DNA from: Microseira sp003486305
GTDB lineage: Bacteria; Cyanobacteriota; Cyanobacteriia; Cyanobacteriales; Aerosakkonemataceae
Direction of reading: 5' to 3'
Length of the DNA: 18,569 nt
Assembly (NCBI GenBank): GCA_031969655.1
Contig: DALYJX010000159.1
Coordinates: 1 to 18,569 of the forward strand
Shown here: positions 1 through 8,338 of the stretch, one piece after another
Position numbering within the stretch: position 1 is the stretch's first letter
How the letters are laid out: every line of letters begins with the position of its first letter
Translations under genes and position numbers: made by a program
The notes under the pieces: generated by a model
What the model was told of the DNA's origin: nothing
The model's input: the letters and a program-made list of their open reading frames with translations, nothing else
The model's database searches: none

Positions 1-869
1 TTGAAAAGCCCCAGCATTTTGTTGGGCGCGAAGCTGAATTAGACTACATTACCTCGCGAATAATGGGTATGGGGTCTAGCAGCATTAACGTTGTGGGGAA
101 ACAGGGAATTGGAAAATCTTCTCTGCTTTATCGCTTTTGCCAGACTTACGAACAGCGGGTAGACAATCCCCGCCGTTTTATAGTAATTTACCTGAATTTG
201 CAACAAGCTCATTGTCAGGGGGAAAATGCCTTTTATCTGGCAGCCGCGCGACAATTGCTCAATCACCCATTGGTAAAAGCGAAACCAGAATTAATGAGAC
301 CCTGGAAAAATATTAAATCTTTAGATCGCCAAAGCTTTTCAGGGGCAATTGGAGAGTGGAAACGGCAGGGATTATATCCTGTGCTTTGCCTGGATGAGTT
401 TGAAGCTTTGTTCCGGTATCCAAAACAATTTAACGATGGTTTTTTTGACAATTTGCGCTTTTTGATGAACAGCAATGTCTTGAGGCTGGTGGTAGCTTCC
501 CACAGAAAGTTAGAATTTTACAAGCGTCGGTATAAGCTGACTTCTCCTTTTTTCAATGGCTTTGAACAAGTTCTGCCTTTGGGGGAATTGAGAGAAGAAG
601 AAGCGAGGGAACTGGTAAGCTTGCCTGAGAGAATGGGGGCAAAGGCTGCATTAAGTACGGAAGAGCAACACCTTGCTAAAGAATGGGGTGGTGGGCATCC
701 TTTATTATTGCAACTGGCAGCAAGTTTATTGTGGGAGGCGCAACAACAAGGGCTTGATGTGAGTTGGGCGCAAGCTAAGTTTGAACAAGTAGCCCGTCGC
801 ATACCAAAGCCGCTTTGGAAAATACCCCCATATTTACTTACGGTTCGCTCATTTTTATTCGGGTTTTAG
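1..869 (+). CDS. STAND/AAA-type ATPase, 5' end outside window
   Basis: The reading frame is open from base 3, before the first ATG at 63, and reads FVGREAELDYI, the motif that opens the nucleotide-binding domain of many STAND ATPases. The gene therefore starts upstream of the window, and the ATG at 63 lies inside the domain. Counting from that ATG, a Walker A motif (GKQGIGKSS) lies at residues 12-20, Walker B (VLCLDEFEAL) at about 107-116, and a sensor-like VVASHR near 140. A helical region follows, as in AAA ATPases of the Orc/STAND type. The protein should bind and hydrolyse ATP as a signalling switch; any effector domain would be upstream and is not visible. The last residues (WKIPPYLLTVRSFLFGF) do not resemble a domain end that I know. 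The stop codon touches the left end of a dispersed repeat at 869, so the C-terminus may have been cut by that insertion. Confidence 0.8.
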   Translation, partial: EKPQHFVGREAELDYITSRIMGMGSSSINVVGKQGIGKSSLLYRFCQTYEQRVDNPRRFIVIYLNLQQAHCQGENAFYLAAARQLLNHPLVKAKPELMRPWKNIKSLDRQSFSGAIGEWKRQGLYPVLCLDEFEALFRYPKQFNDGFFDNLRFLMNSNVLRLVVASHRKLEFYKRRYKLTSPFFNGFEQVLPLGELREEEARELVSLPERMGAKAALSTEEQHLAKEWGGGHPLLLQLAASLLWEAQQQGLDVSWAQAKFEQVARRIPKPLWKIPPYLLTVRSFLFGF

Positions 870-1070
870 AGATTTGACAGTACTCTATATAACGCAAGTT
901 GCTAGTTATATCAAGCGGTAATGGCTAATGGGTAATGGGTAATAGGTAGTTGTCAAGACGGCAAAAGCCTGTTCACCCAATTAGCAATTAGCAAGCTCGC
1001 AATTAGCCATTACCGCTGTTACAAGTTATAACTAGCAACTTAAGTTATATATAGATTACTGTCAAATCTC
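869..1070. repeat. MITE-like inverted-repeat element with STRR heptamers
   Basis: The two ends are long imperfect inverted repeats. The left end starts GAGATTTGACAGTA and continues to CAAGTTGCTAGTTAT; the right end is its reverse complement, ending TACTGTCAAATCTC at 1070. Inside the left arm lie four tandem heptamers of ATGGGTA type at 921-948. A second element with the same inner end motif (AACGCAAGTTGCTAGTTAT) and related heptamers lies at 16605-16777. No open reading frame is inside, so it would be non-autonomous. I could not see a clear target duplication. The left boundary coincides with the stop codon of the upstream ATPase gene. Confidence 0.75.
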
Positions 1071-1088
1071 GGCCTCTAGAGGTAGAAT

Positions 1089-1345
1089 CACCAGGGGTTT
1101 TCTGTTCGTTACAAGAGTTTTGATATGACGGCTGGAAAGCCAAGACTTTCCAGCCGTCATATCATGTTCGTTAGCATCCGACTTATATAGTTGATTGTGT
1201 TGTAGGGGCGGGTTTTACCAATCAATCGGTGGAGGTCACGAGAAATTTCGTTAAAGTGCGCCCCCCCGTGCGATGCCGATGCAACCCGACTTGACATAAC
1301 TTGAAAACCCGATCGGGTCGCGACCAATTCTGGAAACTCGGATCA
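1089..1345 (+). repeat. Dispersed repeat copy interrupted by a second repeat
   Basis: About 117 bp of this stretch (1089-1157 and 1298-1345) match, in inverted orientation, an uninterrupted copy at 14215-14333. Shared landmarks are GGGGTTTTCTGTTCGTTAC, a stem of ACGGCTGGAAAG paired with its complement across a CCAAGA loop, AAAACCCGATCGGGTCG, and CCAATTCTGGAAACTCGG. In this copy about 140 bp (1158-1297) is inserted just after the stem. Here the stem is 19 bp and perfect (1121-1139 with 1146-1164), longer than the 12 bp in the other copy. No T-run follows the hairpin, so I do not call it a terminator. The repeat is non-coding. Confidence 0.75.
1159..1297 (+). repeat. 139-bp dispersed repeat, copy 1 (inserted in another repeat)
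   Basis: This stretch matches 1450-1587 in the same orientation. Both copies begin ATATC and share GTTAGCATC, TTGTAGGGGCGGGTTTTACC, GTTAAAGTGCGCCCCCC and GATGCCGATGCAACC. The ends are imperfect inverted repeats: ATATCATGTTCG on the left, and ATGTCAAGTCGG when the right end is reverse-complemented. Its absence from the equivalent site at 14215-14333 marks it as the mobile or inserted unit. It has no coding capacity. Confidence 0.7.
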
Positions 1346-1449
1346 AAATGAGCCAACCGCGAGCAAAAGAAGCACCACTTCCGACCGCTTCACGCAGGGT
1401 GCCGAAGCCATAGGGCGGTGTGGGATTAATTTTTGGGATCGGACGAATT

Positions 1450-1587
1450 ATATCGTGTCCGTTAGCATCGGACTTACACAGTTAATTGTTTTGTAGGGGC
1501 GGGTTTTACCTGCCAATTAAGTGGAAGCACGAGATATCTCGTTAAAGTGCGCCCCCCGTGGGATGCCGATGCAACCGGACGTGATAT
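1450..1587 (+). repeat. 138-bp dispersed repeat, copy 2, abutting a stop codon
   Basis: This is the second copy of the 139-bp repeat at 1159-1297. The inverted ends are cleaner here: ATATCGTGTCCG on the left and ATATCACGTCCGG as the reverse complement of the right end. The right end at 1587 overlaps the last base of the stop codon (1587-1589) of the minus-strand kinase/phosphatase gene. The element thus forms the immediate 3' flank of that gene. The 152 bp between the two copies contains the tail of the interrupted repeat and otherwise nothing I recognise. Confidence 0.7.
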
Positions 1588-4500
1588 TACTTTTGCTTCA
1601 ACACGAGTAAGGTAATATCATCAAAAACTTTTTGCTCGCCAATATGCTGGCGCACATCTTCGATTACAACTTGCCGAATTTCCTCTGCTACTAGGTGGCG
1701 ATTTTTTCTGACTACTTCGCACAGTCTATCCAAACCGTATAGCCTGCGATTGATATCTTCCGCTTCAGTAATCCCATCGGTATAAAGCACCACTACATCC
1801 CCCGGATTCAGCAACACTTGAGTTTGGGCAACAAAATCAGCAATCTCCGCCTCCAAACCAATGGGAAAACCGAGAGATACCGTATCTATCCGCTCGACGT
1901 TACCATCAGTACGCACCACAATTATCTCTTCATGTTGACCGCTGAGATTGAGGATGCCATCTTGATACTCTAATAACGCCAATGTCATATTTTTCAAAGA
2001 ATTCATCCGCTGGAGATTGCCGTACAGCGTTCGATTTAGCACATCCATAAACTTCACCGGATCTGTTTCATTGCTTTCTTGAAGCGTGCGGACAGCCGTT
2101 TGCGCCATAATCATTAACACGCCACTTTCTAACCCATGTCCCGTAACATCGCCGATGGTGAGAGTGACTTTTCCATTCTGAGATAGAACGTCGTAATAGT
2201 CGCCACCAACTTCGTCGGCTGGCTCCATAAAACCAGCAATTTCTAAATCTTTAATCCCCTCAAATTCCGATGGTTTTGGCAACACCATTTGTTGCAATTG
2301 TCTCGCTACATCTAATTCGGCACTTAAGCGGATATTCTCTTCTTTCAAGCGGTAATTGAGGGTAGTAATTTCTTGATTGGCAAGCGCGAGTTGGTGGTTA
2401 GCTTCAGCTAGTTGAGCCGTGCGTTCTTGCACTTTATCTTCTAAAGTTTGATAGAGGCTAGCATTTTGAATTGAAATAGCAGCTTGAGAAGATAAGAGTT
2501 TTAAAAGTTTCAATCTGTCGGAAGTAAATGCAGCCTCAGTTAAATTATTTTCTAAGTAAAGAATGCCAAGTGACATTCCTTGATGTTGAATCGGGAGACA
2601 CAGTACCGATTTAGGATGATGCTGGATAATATAAGGATCTGCTGCCCAATTAGCTGACTCAATTGCATCATTGATTGCTATAGTTTCAGCCGTGCGCCAA
2701 ACATAATTGACGATCGATCCGGGAATTTCTTGGCTGTTGTCAACTGATATAGATTGCAAGTGGCACTCGTTACCAACAGATTGAGCGGTGATGAATAATT
2801 CACCTGATCGTTCTAAAATAAGAGCGCCGCCTGTTGCTCCTGCATTCTCGATCACGACTTGCATTAAAGTTGAGATTAACTTATCGAGATTAATTTCTCC
2901 CGATATAATTTGAGAGGCTTCGATGACTGTGGTTAAATCTAGAGCGGATGAAATACTTGTACCAGTGGTATTTGTAACTTGGCTCGTGGCGATTTCATGA
3001 GTACTCTGAATTATTGTATCGCCAATCTGTGAAGCAATATTTCGATTGAAAATAGGGGCGAGTAATTGAGGATAGCATTTTTCCAAATCTGCAATTTTTG
3101 CTTTTGCACCCCAGCGAGAATAGGCGTAATAAGCTGCTAGCATGTAGGTTTGAGCAATCGTTTCTTTGCCCCAAGCTAAGTAAAATTTGGCGGCAAGTTC
3201 GTTGGCTAGTGCTTCTTCATTGACGTACTCGTTTTCTTTGGCTGCTTTAATAGCCAGATCGTAATCATCCATTGCTTGTACATTTTCACCCAGAACCCGA
3301 TGCCGCTCTGCCTCGACTAGATAAAATTTATGCAAGTGATTCATCGGCGCGCGTTCTGCCCAGGTCTTGATTTTTTGCTGATTTTGTGTTACTTTTTCTA
3401 AAATTCGCTCGCGATCGCTTGTGGATGGATCGGTCAAAATCGCTAGCTGTACCAGGGAGTCGTAGAAATGGAATAGGGGTACGCAAAGCAGAGCGATCGC
3501 GCTATCAATATATTCCTCCGCTTTGGCTGCATTTTGCACCGCTTGCGGCAATTCCCCAAACAGATAGCAGAGAATTAGCTTGTTTAAATACAAATAATGC
3601 AATCCGTTTCTGTCATTCCCTTCTAAATGTTGCGACAGTAATTCTTCTTCATCATAAGCTTCACCCACTAACAGGCAGCGATTTTCCGACTCACCTAATA
3701 AATTAAGCACTGCCTGCCGAAAAATCTCATTATAATTAAACGAGGCAATTTGTTTGAGTTGTTTGAGCGCATGACTGTAAGACGCCATTTCCTCTTCCAA
3801 TTCGGTTAGTTCCGCCCCTGCAAAATATAAATGGTGACAGGCGTAACAGGCACTATAAGCCGCATATTCTAAATCTCCGGTTTCCAGTCCTATTTGATAA
3901 CTCTCAAGCAAAGGTTTTAATGTTTTTCGGACTGGTTCTTTCCAATGGGCGACCATGCCACCAAAAATAAAGAATGTTTTCGGCTTAATTTCTTTAACGT
4001 TGAACTGCGACGCCACCGTTAAAGCCAATCTACCAAATTGATAGCCAAATTCAATATCTCCTACGACTCCACACATAATTAATCCGTAGGTTGCATAAGC
4101 AAAAGCCGACCAAGCAGCATTGCCATATTGCAGCGATAAATTAACCCGCTGGCACACCGTCAGCGGATACATTTGAGGCGCAGAAATATAGGTGGCAGAA
4201 GATAAACTCGAAAGAATTTGCATCGCTGCCAATTTTTCTGGGTCGGTCATCGGTGGCAAGTTAATCAAATCCTCAATCTGGCGAGAACCCAAATTCGCTC
4301 TCGTTTCCACCATTGCTTGCTGAATATCTGAAGGTTGTGGATTTTCGGGAAAATTTATCCCCAAAAGCTTCAGCACTTGTAACCCTGTTTTAACCGCGTC
4401 TAAACCTCTGGTTTGCGCCATGTAGGCTTGAATTTTCACTTCATAAACTTTCACTTGATCGAGCAAGGTTTTAGCTGAGTTCAAAACCAGTGCTGACCAC

Positions 4501-6977
4501 GCCTCCATCTGCTCAAAGTTACCGCCCAGATAAGCTGACTCTGCGGCTAATTCATACAGTGCCAACGTTTGGTCATAATTCGTTTGCCAGCTATCTGCCG
4601 TTAGCAGTTTCATCCCTACAGATAAATAGCCAATTGCAGCCGCATACGCTGTAGAAGCTTTGGCTTTACGTCCCGCAACTAAATTTAACTGCACCAGTTC
4701 ATTTTTTTCTGTTTGACTGTCAATTAAATCAACGGCAATATTCAACTGGTTGACAATATCAAAAATTTTATCTTCCCGTTCGGTTTCCGGGGTATTTGTC
4801 AATAGCAGTCGTCCAATTTTCAGGTGAGTTGATTGTTTTTGGTCTTCTGGAATTAGAAAATAAGCGGCTTGCTGCACTCGGTCGTGGAGAAATTTGTAAG
4901 GAACTGTTAGTTCTACATTCTCTTGACCCTTGACAGAAGACTCATCTTGGAAGAATTTGTAAACTTCGCTAATCGGAATCACTAGACCTTCTTGCAAAGC
5001 TTTCCACAAGTCTGCCGCCGTCTCGGCTTGGGATTTTTCATGGACAATTGCTAAGGTAGCAAGGTCAAAAGTGTTGCCGATGCAAGCTGCTAATTTCAAT
5101 ACTGCTTGAGTATTTTCCGGCAGTTTTTGCAACTGAGTTGCCATAAACTCGACAACATCATCGCTGACGGAGATTGCCTTAACTTGTGCAATATCGCACT
5201 GCCAATAGTTGCAGCTAAAATCAAACGATATTAATCCATCTTCGTAAAGCGCTTTGAGGAATTGGTTGGTAAAGAAAGGATTGCCTTTGGTTTTTGCGAG
5301 TACCAGTTCGGTTAAAGAAATTGCTCGTTCTGGCGGACAACTCAGAGTATCGGCAATCAAGCAGTTTAAGGAAGGTTTGTCTAAAGGTGCTAAGGTAATT
5401 TGATTGACTGTTGCTTCGGTTTTCTGAATTTCATCTAACGTCAGCATCAGCGGATGTGCGGGAGAAACTTCGTTATCTCGATAAGCTCCTATTAGCAACA
5501 GACAACGGGTATCCCCATCGCTTAAAAGCAATTGCATCAACTTCAAAGAAGCTGAATCTGCCCACTGTAGATCGTCTAAAAATATGACTAAAGGATGTTC
5601 TTGAGTCGCGAAGAGTCGGATGAACTTTTGAAATAGCAAATTGAAGCGATTTTGAGCCGCACTTCCTTCTAGTTCGGGGGCGGGTGGTTGCTTGCCAATC
5701 AAAAGTTCAAGTTCGGGTATAACATCAATAATGACTTGCCCGTTTTCTCCCAAAGCAGCTAATATTTTTGCTTTCCATTCCTGCACAACAGCCGCAGTTT
5801 CAGTCAGCAGTTGTCGCATTAAATTTTGCAGCGCTTGTACCCAAGCTGAAAAGGGAATATTGCGCTTAAATTGGTCGAATTTCCCTTTAATAAAATAACC
5901 CCGTTGGCGGACGATGGGTTTATGAACTTCATTGACAACGGCAGTTTTGCCAATTCCAGAAAATCCTGCTACTAGCATGATTTCTGAATTGCCAGCACTG
6001 ATACGTTCAAAGGCTGTTAAAAGGGTTTCTACTTCGGTTTCTCTGCCGTAAAGTTTTTCTGGGATAACGAAGCGTTCGGAAATGTCCCTTCTTCCTAATT
6101 CAAAGGGCGCAATCGTGCCGCTAGCTGCGTACTGTTCCCAACACTTTTCTAAATCGTATTTAATCCCAAAAGCTGTTTGATAGCGGTCTTCAGCGGTTTT
6201 TGCCATCAATTTCATTACGATGTCATTTAAAATTTGGGGGATGGCGGGATTTACTGCAATGGGGGGAATGGCTTTACGGGCAATATGAGAGTGGACTAAT
6301 TCCATCGGGTCTGTTGATTGAAAAGGCAGCTGACCCGTTAGCAGTTCGTAAAAAGTTACGCCCAAAGAGTAAAAGTCAGTACGATAGTCAATCCCTCTGT
6401 TCATGCGTCCCGTTTGTTCCGGGGAGATATAAGCGAGGGTTCCTTCTAACTGATTGGGGTTTTGAATTTCTTGGGTTTCTCTGGGTAAAAGCGAGGCTAT
6501 GCTGAAGTCAATCAGTTTGACTTGTTTAGTTTGAGGGTTAATTAGAATATTCTGGGGTTTAATATCTTTATGAATAATGCGGCAGCGATAAAGTCCTTCT
6601 AACGTCGTGACAATTTGAAGAGCAATGTCAAAAAAATCAGCGAGGTTATCGGTAATTTTCCCAGTTTTTTCCAAACCAGCGGCGGTGAGGTAGTTAGCCA
6701 GGGAAATCCCGCCATAATCCTCCATTATTAGGGCCAAACCATTGCGATAGTTTTCCAAACTTAAGTGTTTGACAATTCCCGGCAAGTCGAGATTTTTGGC
6801 AATTGTGTATTGATTGCGGAACTGTACCAGTTCGGTGAAGGTTGGATATTCAGACTGAAGCAGTTTGATTGCAACTGGTTGATTGTCTAACTCTTTAACC
6901 CCTAGCCAAACTTGGGTTCTGTTACCATTGTAAATTTGTTCGTTGACGCGATAGCCAGGGATTGTTATAGTTGTCAT
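1587..6977 (-). CDS. Trifunctional Ser/Thr kinase / STAND ATPase / GAF / SpoIIE-type phosphatase
   Basis: This 1796-residue cytoplasmic signalling protein joins five parts. Residues 9-275 are a eukaryotic-type Ser/Thr kinase with VAIK (K38), catalytic HKDIKPQN (D138) and APE-like ISPEQ. The metal-binding DFG is replaced by DFS (D158), which I recall as usual in this family. Residues about 305-700 are an ATPase with GRETE, Walker A GFSGIGKT (338-345) and Walker B VIFLDDLQWAD. Residues about 740-1320 are helical, TPR-like repeats. A GAF domain spans about 1342-1500, followed by a coiled coil to about 1560. The C-terminus is an RsbU/SpoIIE PP2C-type phosphatase with DEVGGDYYD, IGDVTGHG, LYTDGITEA and FDDITLLV. 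The usual role of such a phosphatase is to dephosphorylate anti-sigma-factor antagonists. No membrane segment is seen. It is similar to cyanobacterial HstK-type proteins but ends in a phosphatase instead of a histidine kinase. Confidence 0.95.
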   Translation of the reverse strand: MTTITIPGYRVNEQIYNGNRTQVWLGVKELDNQPVAIKLLQSEYPTFTELVQFRNQYTIAKNLDLPGIVKHLSLENYRNGLALIMEDYGGISLANYLTAAGLEKTGKITDNLADFFDIALQIVTTLEGLYRCRIIHKDIKPQNILINPQTKQVKLIDFSIASLLPRETQEIQNPNQLEGTLAYISPEQTGRMNRGIDYRTDFYSLGVTFYELLTGQLPFQSTDPMELVHSHIARKAIPPIAVNPAIPQILNDIVMKLMAKTAEDRYQTAFGIKYDLEKCWEQYAASGTIAPFELGRRDISERFVIPEKLYGRETEVETLLTAFERISAGNSEIMLVAGFSGIGKTAVVNEVHKPIVRQRGYFIKGKFDQFKRNIPFSAWVQALQNLMRQLLTETAAVVQEWKAKILAALGENGQVIIDVIPELELLIGKQPPAPELEGSAAQNRFNLLFQKFIRLFATQEHPLVIFLDDLQWADSASLKLMQLLLSDGDTRCLLLIGAYRDNEVSPAHPLMLTLDEIQKTEATVNQITLAPLDKPSLNCLIADTLSCPPERAISLTELVLAKTKGNPFFTNQFLKALYEDGLISFDFSCNYWQCDIAQVKAISVSDDVVEFMATQLQKLPENTQAVLKLAACIGNTFDLATLAIVHEKSQAETAADLWKALQEGLVIPISEVYKFFQDESSVKGQENVELTVPYKFLHDRVQQAAYFLIPEDQKQSTHLKIGRLLLTNTPETEREDKIFDIVNQLNIAVDLIDSQTEKNELVQLNLVAGRKAKASTAYAAAIGYLSVGMKLLTADSWQTNYDQTLALYELAAESAYLGGNFEQMEAWSALVLNSAKTLLDQVKVYEVKIQAYMAQTRGLDAVKTGLQVLKLLGINFPENPQPSDIQQAMVETRANLGSRQIEDLINLPPMTDPEKLAAMQILSSLSSATYISAPQMYPLTVCQRVNLSLQYGNAAWSAFAYATYGLIMCGVVGDIEFGYQFGRLALTVASQFNVKEIKPKTFFIFGGMVAHWKEPVRKTLKPLLESYQIGLETGDLEYAAYSACYACHHLYFAGAELTELEEEMASYSHALKQLKQIASFNYNEIFRQAVLNLLGESENRCLLVGEAYDEEELLSQHLEGNDRNGLHYLYLNKLILCYLFGELPQAVQNAAKAEEYIDSAIALLCVPLFHFYDSLVQLAILTDPSTSDRERILEKVTQNQQKIKTWAERAPMNHLHKFYLVEAERHRVLGENVQAMDDYDLAIKAAKENEYVNEEALANELAAKFYLAWGKETIAQTYMLAAYYAYSRWGAKAKIADLEKCYPQLLAPIFNRNIASQIGDTIIQSTHEIATSQVTNTTGTSISSALDLTTVIEASQIISGEINLDKLISTLMQVVIENAGATGGALILERSGELFITAQSVGNECHLQSISVDNSQEIPGSIVNYVWRTAETIAINDAIESANWAADPYIIQHHPKSVLCLPIQHQGMSLGILYLENNLTEAAFTSDRLKLLKLLSSQAAISIQNASLYQTLEDKVQERTAQLAEANHQLALANQEITTLNYRLKEENIRLSAELDVARQLQQMVLPKPSEFEGIKDLEIAGFMEPADEVGGDYYDVLSQNGKVTLTIGDVTGHGLESGVLMIMAQTAVRTLQESNETDPVKFMDVLNRTLYGNLQRMNSLKNMTLALLEYQDGILNLSGQHEEIIVVRTDGNVERIDTVSLGFPIGLEAEIADFVAQTQVLLNPGDVVVLYTDGITEAEDINRRLYGLDRLCEVVRKNRHLVAEEIRQVVIEDVRQHIGEQKVFDDITLLVLKQK

Positions 6978-7586
6978 TTTAGCTCAATCTTGGGAAGTTA
7001 CGGTTTTGGTTCTTGTTTAATGAATATACATCCGCCGTAGGGCTGTATCAGCGTATATTCGGCAAATGAGAAAAATTCGATCGAATCCTCTGTGGCAGAT
7101 CCACCCCGCACCCCGATACCAGCTTTCTCTACTTTGTATTTTAAACGCGCGACGGCTTAGATTCACGCTCTCGAATACTTATTCGTTCCTAAAGATGCCA
7201 TTCAAACCCCCCGTGAGTGGGCTAAAGGTTTGGTTCCCTTAATTGTTGAGAATTTTCTGTGCGATCGCGACCCTTTAGCGAAAACTAATGTGCTTACCGA
7301 GGATGTCTATATCATCAAGTTGATACCAGATAGAATAATCGGTCTTTAGCTCTAAAAAATTACAATATTTAGTAATTTTACCAAAAAACTCTAGAGAAAT
7401 ACAAAATATTAACTTTTTTAACAAAAAATTATTGCTCATTAAATATCCATAAACTTCTTTGCTTGATAAAGGTGACTAATAACTTCTATGAGTAATATTT
7501 TTGGCAGGTAGGTAAATTAATGGGTGCAATCTAAAAATTGGTCAGTACAAGGATAAAACTGAACGGGTATCATAGCGGAGTTTTTG
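6978..7586. other. 609-bp divergent intergenic region, mostly featureless
   Basis: This spacer separates the divergent kinase/phosphatase and LodA-like genes and must hold both promoters. I could not assign a convincing -35/-10 pair to either. The half near the LodA-like gene (about 7350-7500) is very AT-rich. GGAG at 7577-7580 is the likely ribosome binding site of the plus-strand gene. A decayed coding fragment lies at 7161-7349. Confidence 0.6.
7161..7349 (+). pseudogene. Possible gene remnant, family not recognised
   Basis: A frame open between a stop at 7158-7160 and a stop at 7347-7349 reads like real protein (for example EYLFVPKDAIQTPREWAKG and VLTEDVYIIKL). It has no in-frame ATG near its start and no ribosome binding site. 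A HIP1-like octamer lies within it. The composition suggests the C-terminal remnant of a once longer gene. An alternative 58-aa frame beginning at an ATG near 7066 overlaps it and looks less protein-like. I do not recognise the family. Confidence 0.3.
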
Positions 7587-8315
7587 ATGCATACAATTTT
7601 AGAGGTGTACTTTCTACCACCGATGGCGATCGCGCGTTTAGGTAGCAGCGATACGCCAATGGAAAGTTTCACTTGGACAGAAAATCCCAGCGTTTTTGGT
7701 GGCGATATGACAATTATAGCGCCCCAAGTCAGCTTAGAAGTGAGAGAAGATGGCTCTCTGCATCCTTACTTGCCTCAGTTGATTCGCTTTCGGGATGGTA
7801 AGTCTTTGCGCCCTGTGGCTCCTTTTTTTGAATTATGGGCAACAGTTCAGTCTGGCAAAGATGGCACGATTAAGGAAGTGCCGCTGACCTTAGAATTGCT
7901 TGTCGAGTTGGGTGCTTCTACTGAAAACATTCGGTATCGGGTAACAGCAGGTAATCGGAAAGCTTCCTTCCGCACGGGCGATCCGGCTTGTTCCTATACC
8001 GCAATGGTAGAAGTGGCTGGCAACGATTGCAAGCGTTACCCCCTGCTAGCATACAGTCGTCACACTGCTGGTCAAGCACCTTTAGTTTTGAAAGACCGTC
8101 CGATTCCCCTGGGTGATTTCCAAGTGATGCGTCCGAGTGGTGAAACGAAGTTGGATGTGGACTTGAGTCAATTGCGCGTTCGCTTCACTCCGGCTAAAGG
8201 AAAAGTATACGGCCCGCCCAGCGCGATCGCAGGTCCAGCTTCTCCATTACCCCCCGGTGAAGCCGCAGCGCCTCTTTCAGAAGCGGGTCGCGTTCATGAA
8301 ATTGTACAGGTTTAG
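7587..8315 (+). CDS. LodA/GoxA-like N-terminal domain protein
   Basis: This is a 242-aa soluble protein with no signal peptide. Residues 9-15 (LPPMAIARLGSSD with its flanks) resemble the HPAIGIARLGNS opening of LodA/GoxA-type CTQ oxidases, and RFRDGKSLRPVAPFFELWA resembles the arginine-rich strand that follows in that family. The C-terminal stretch GPPSAIAGPASPLPPG is Pro/Gly-rich, like a linker. No Cys/Trp cofactor motif is present here; that motif is in the next gene. The ATG at 7587 is preferred over an adjacent TTG at 7584 because GGAG at 7577-7580 is then 6 nt upstream. The stop is 23 nt before the next start, in a different frame, and together the two proteins (about 670 aa) approach the size of LodA (about 726 aa). 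I infer a subunit or separated domain of one enzyme. LodA similarity is from remembered motifs; it could be an unrelated beta-rich protein. Confidence 0.6.
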   Translation: MHTILEVYFLPPMAIARLGSSDTPMESFTWTENPSVFGGDMTIIAPQVSLEVREDGSLHPYLPQLIRFRDGKSLRPVAPFFELWATVQSGKDGTIKEVPLTLELLVELGASTENIRYRVTAGNRKASFRTGDPACSYTAMVEVAGNDCKRYPLLAYSRHTAGQAPLVLKDRPIPLGDFQVMRPSGETKLDVDLSQLRVRFTPAKGKVYGPPSAIAGPASPLPPGEAAAPLSEAGRVHEIVQV

Positions 8316-8338
8316 TCGTCTGGCGTTTAGTCAGCAGT

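Noticed and set aside
63..869. ATG at 63 as the true start of the ATPase
   Set aside because: The frame is open upstream and encodes the conserved FVGREAEL motif, so the gene begins before the window.
921..948. Heptamer repeats as a CRISPR array
   Set aside because: Units are 7 bp, contiguous, with no spacers and no cas genes in the window.
1121..1164. 19-bp hairpin as a rho-independent terminator
   Set aside because: No T-run follows on either strand and the hairpin is part of a dispersed repeat also present at 14215-14333.
3386..3706. 106-aa plus-strand frame inside the kinase/phosphatase gene
   Set aside because: It is antisense to the helical-repeat region of a clearly real gene, has no recognisable motif and no ribosome binding site.
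8300..8315. Programmed -1 frameshift joining the two LodA-like genes
   Set aside because: The two frames do differ by -1, but no slippery heptamer or downstream pseudoknot is evident in the short overlap; kept only as an open question in the findings.
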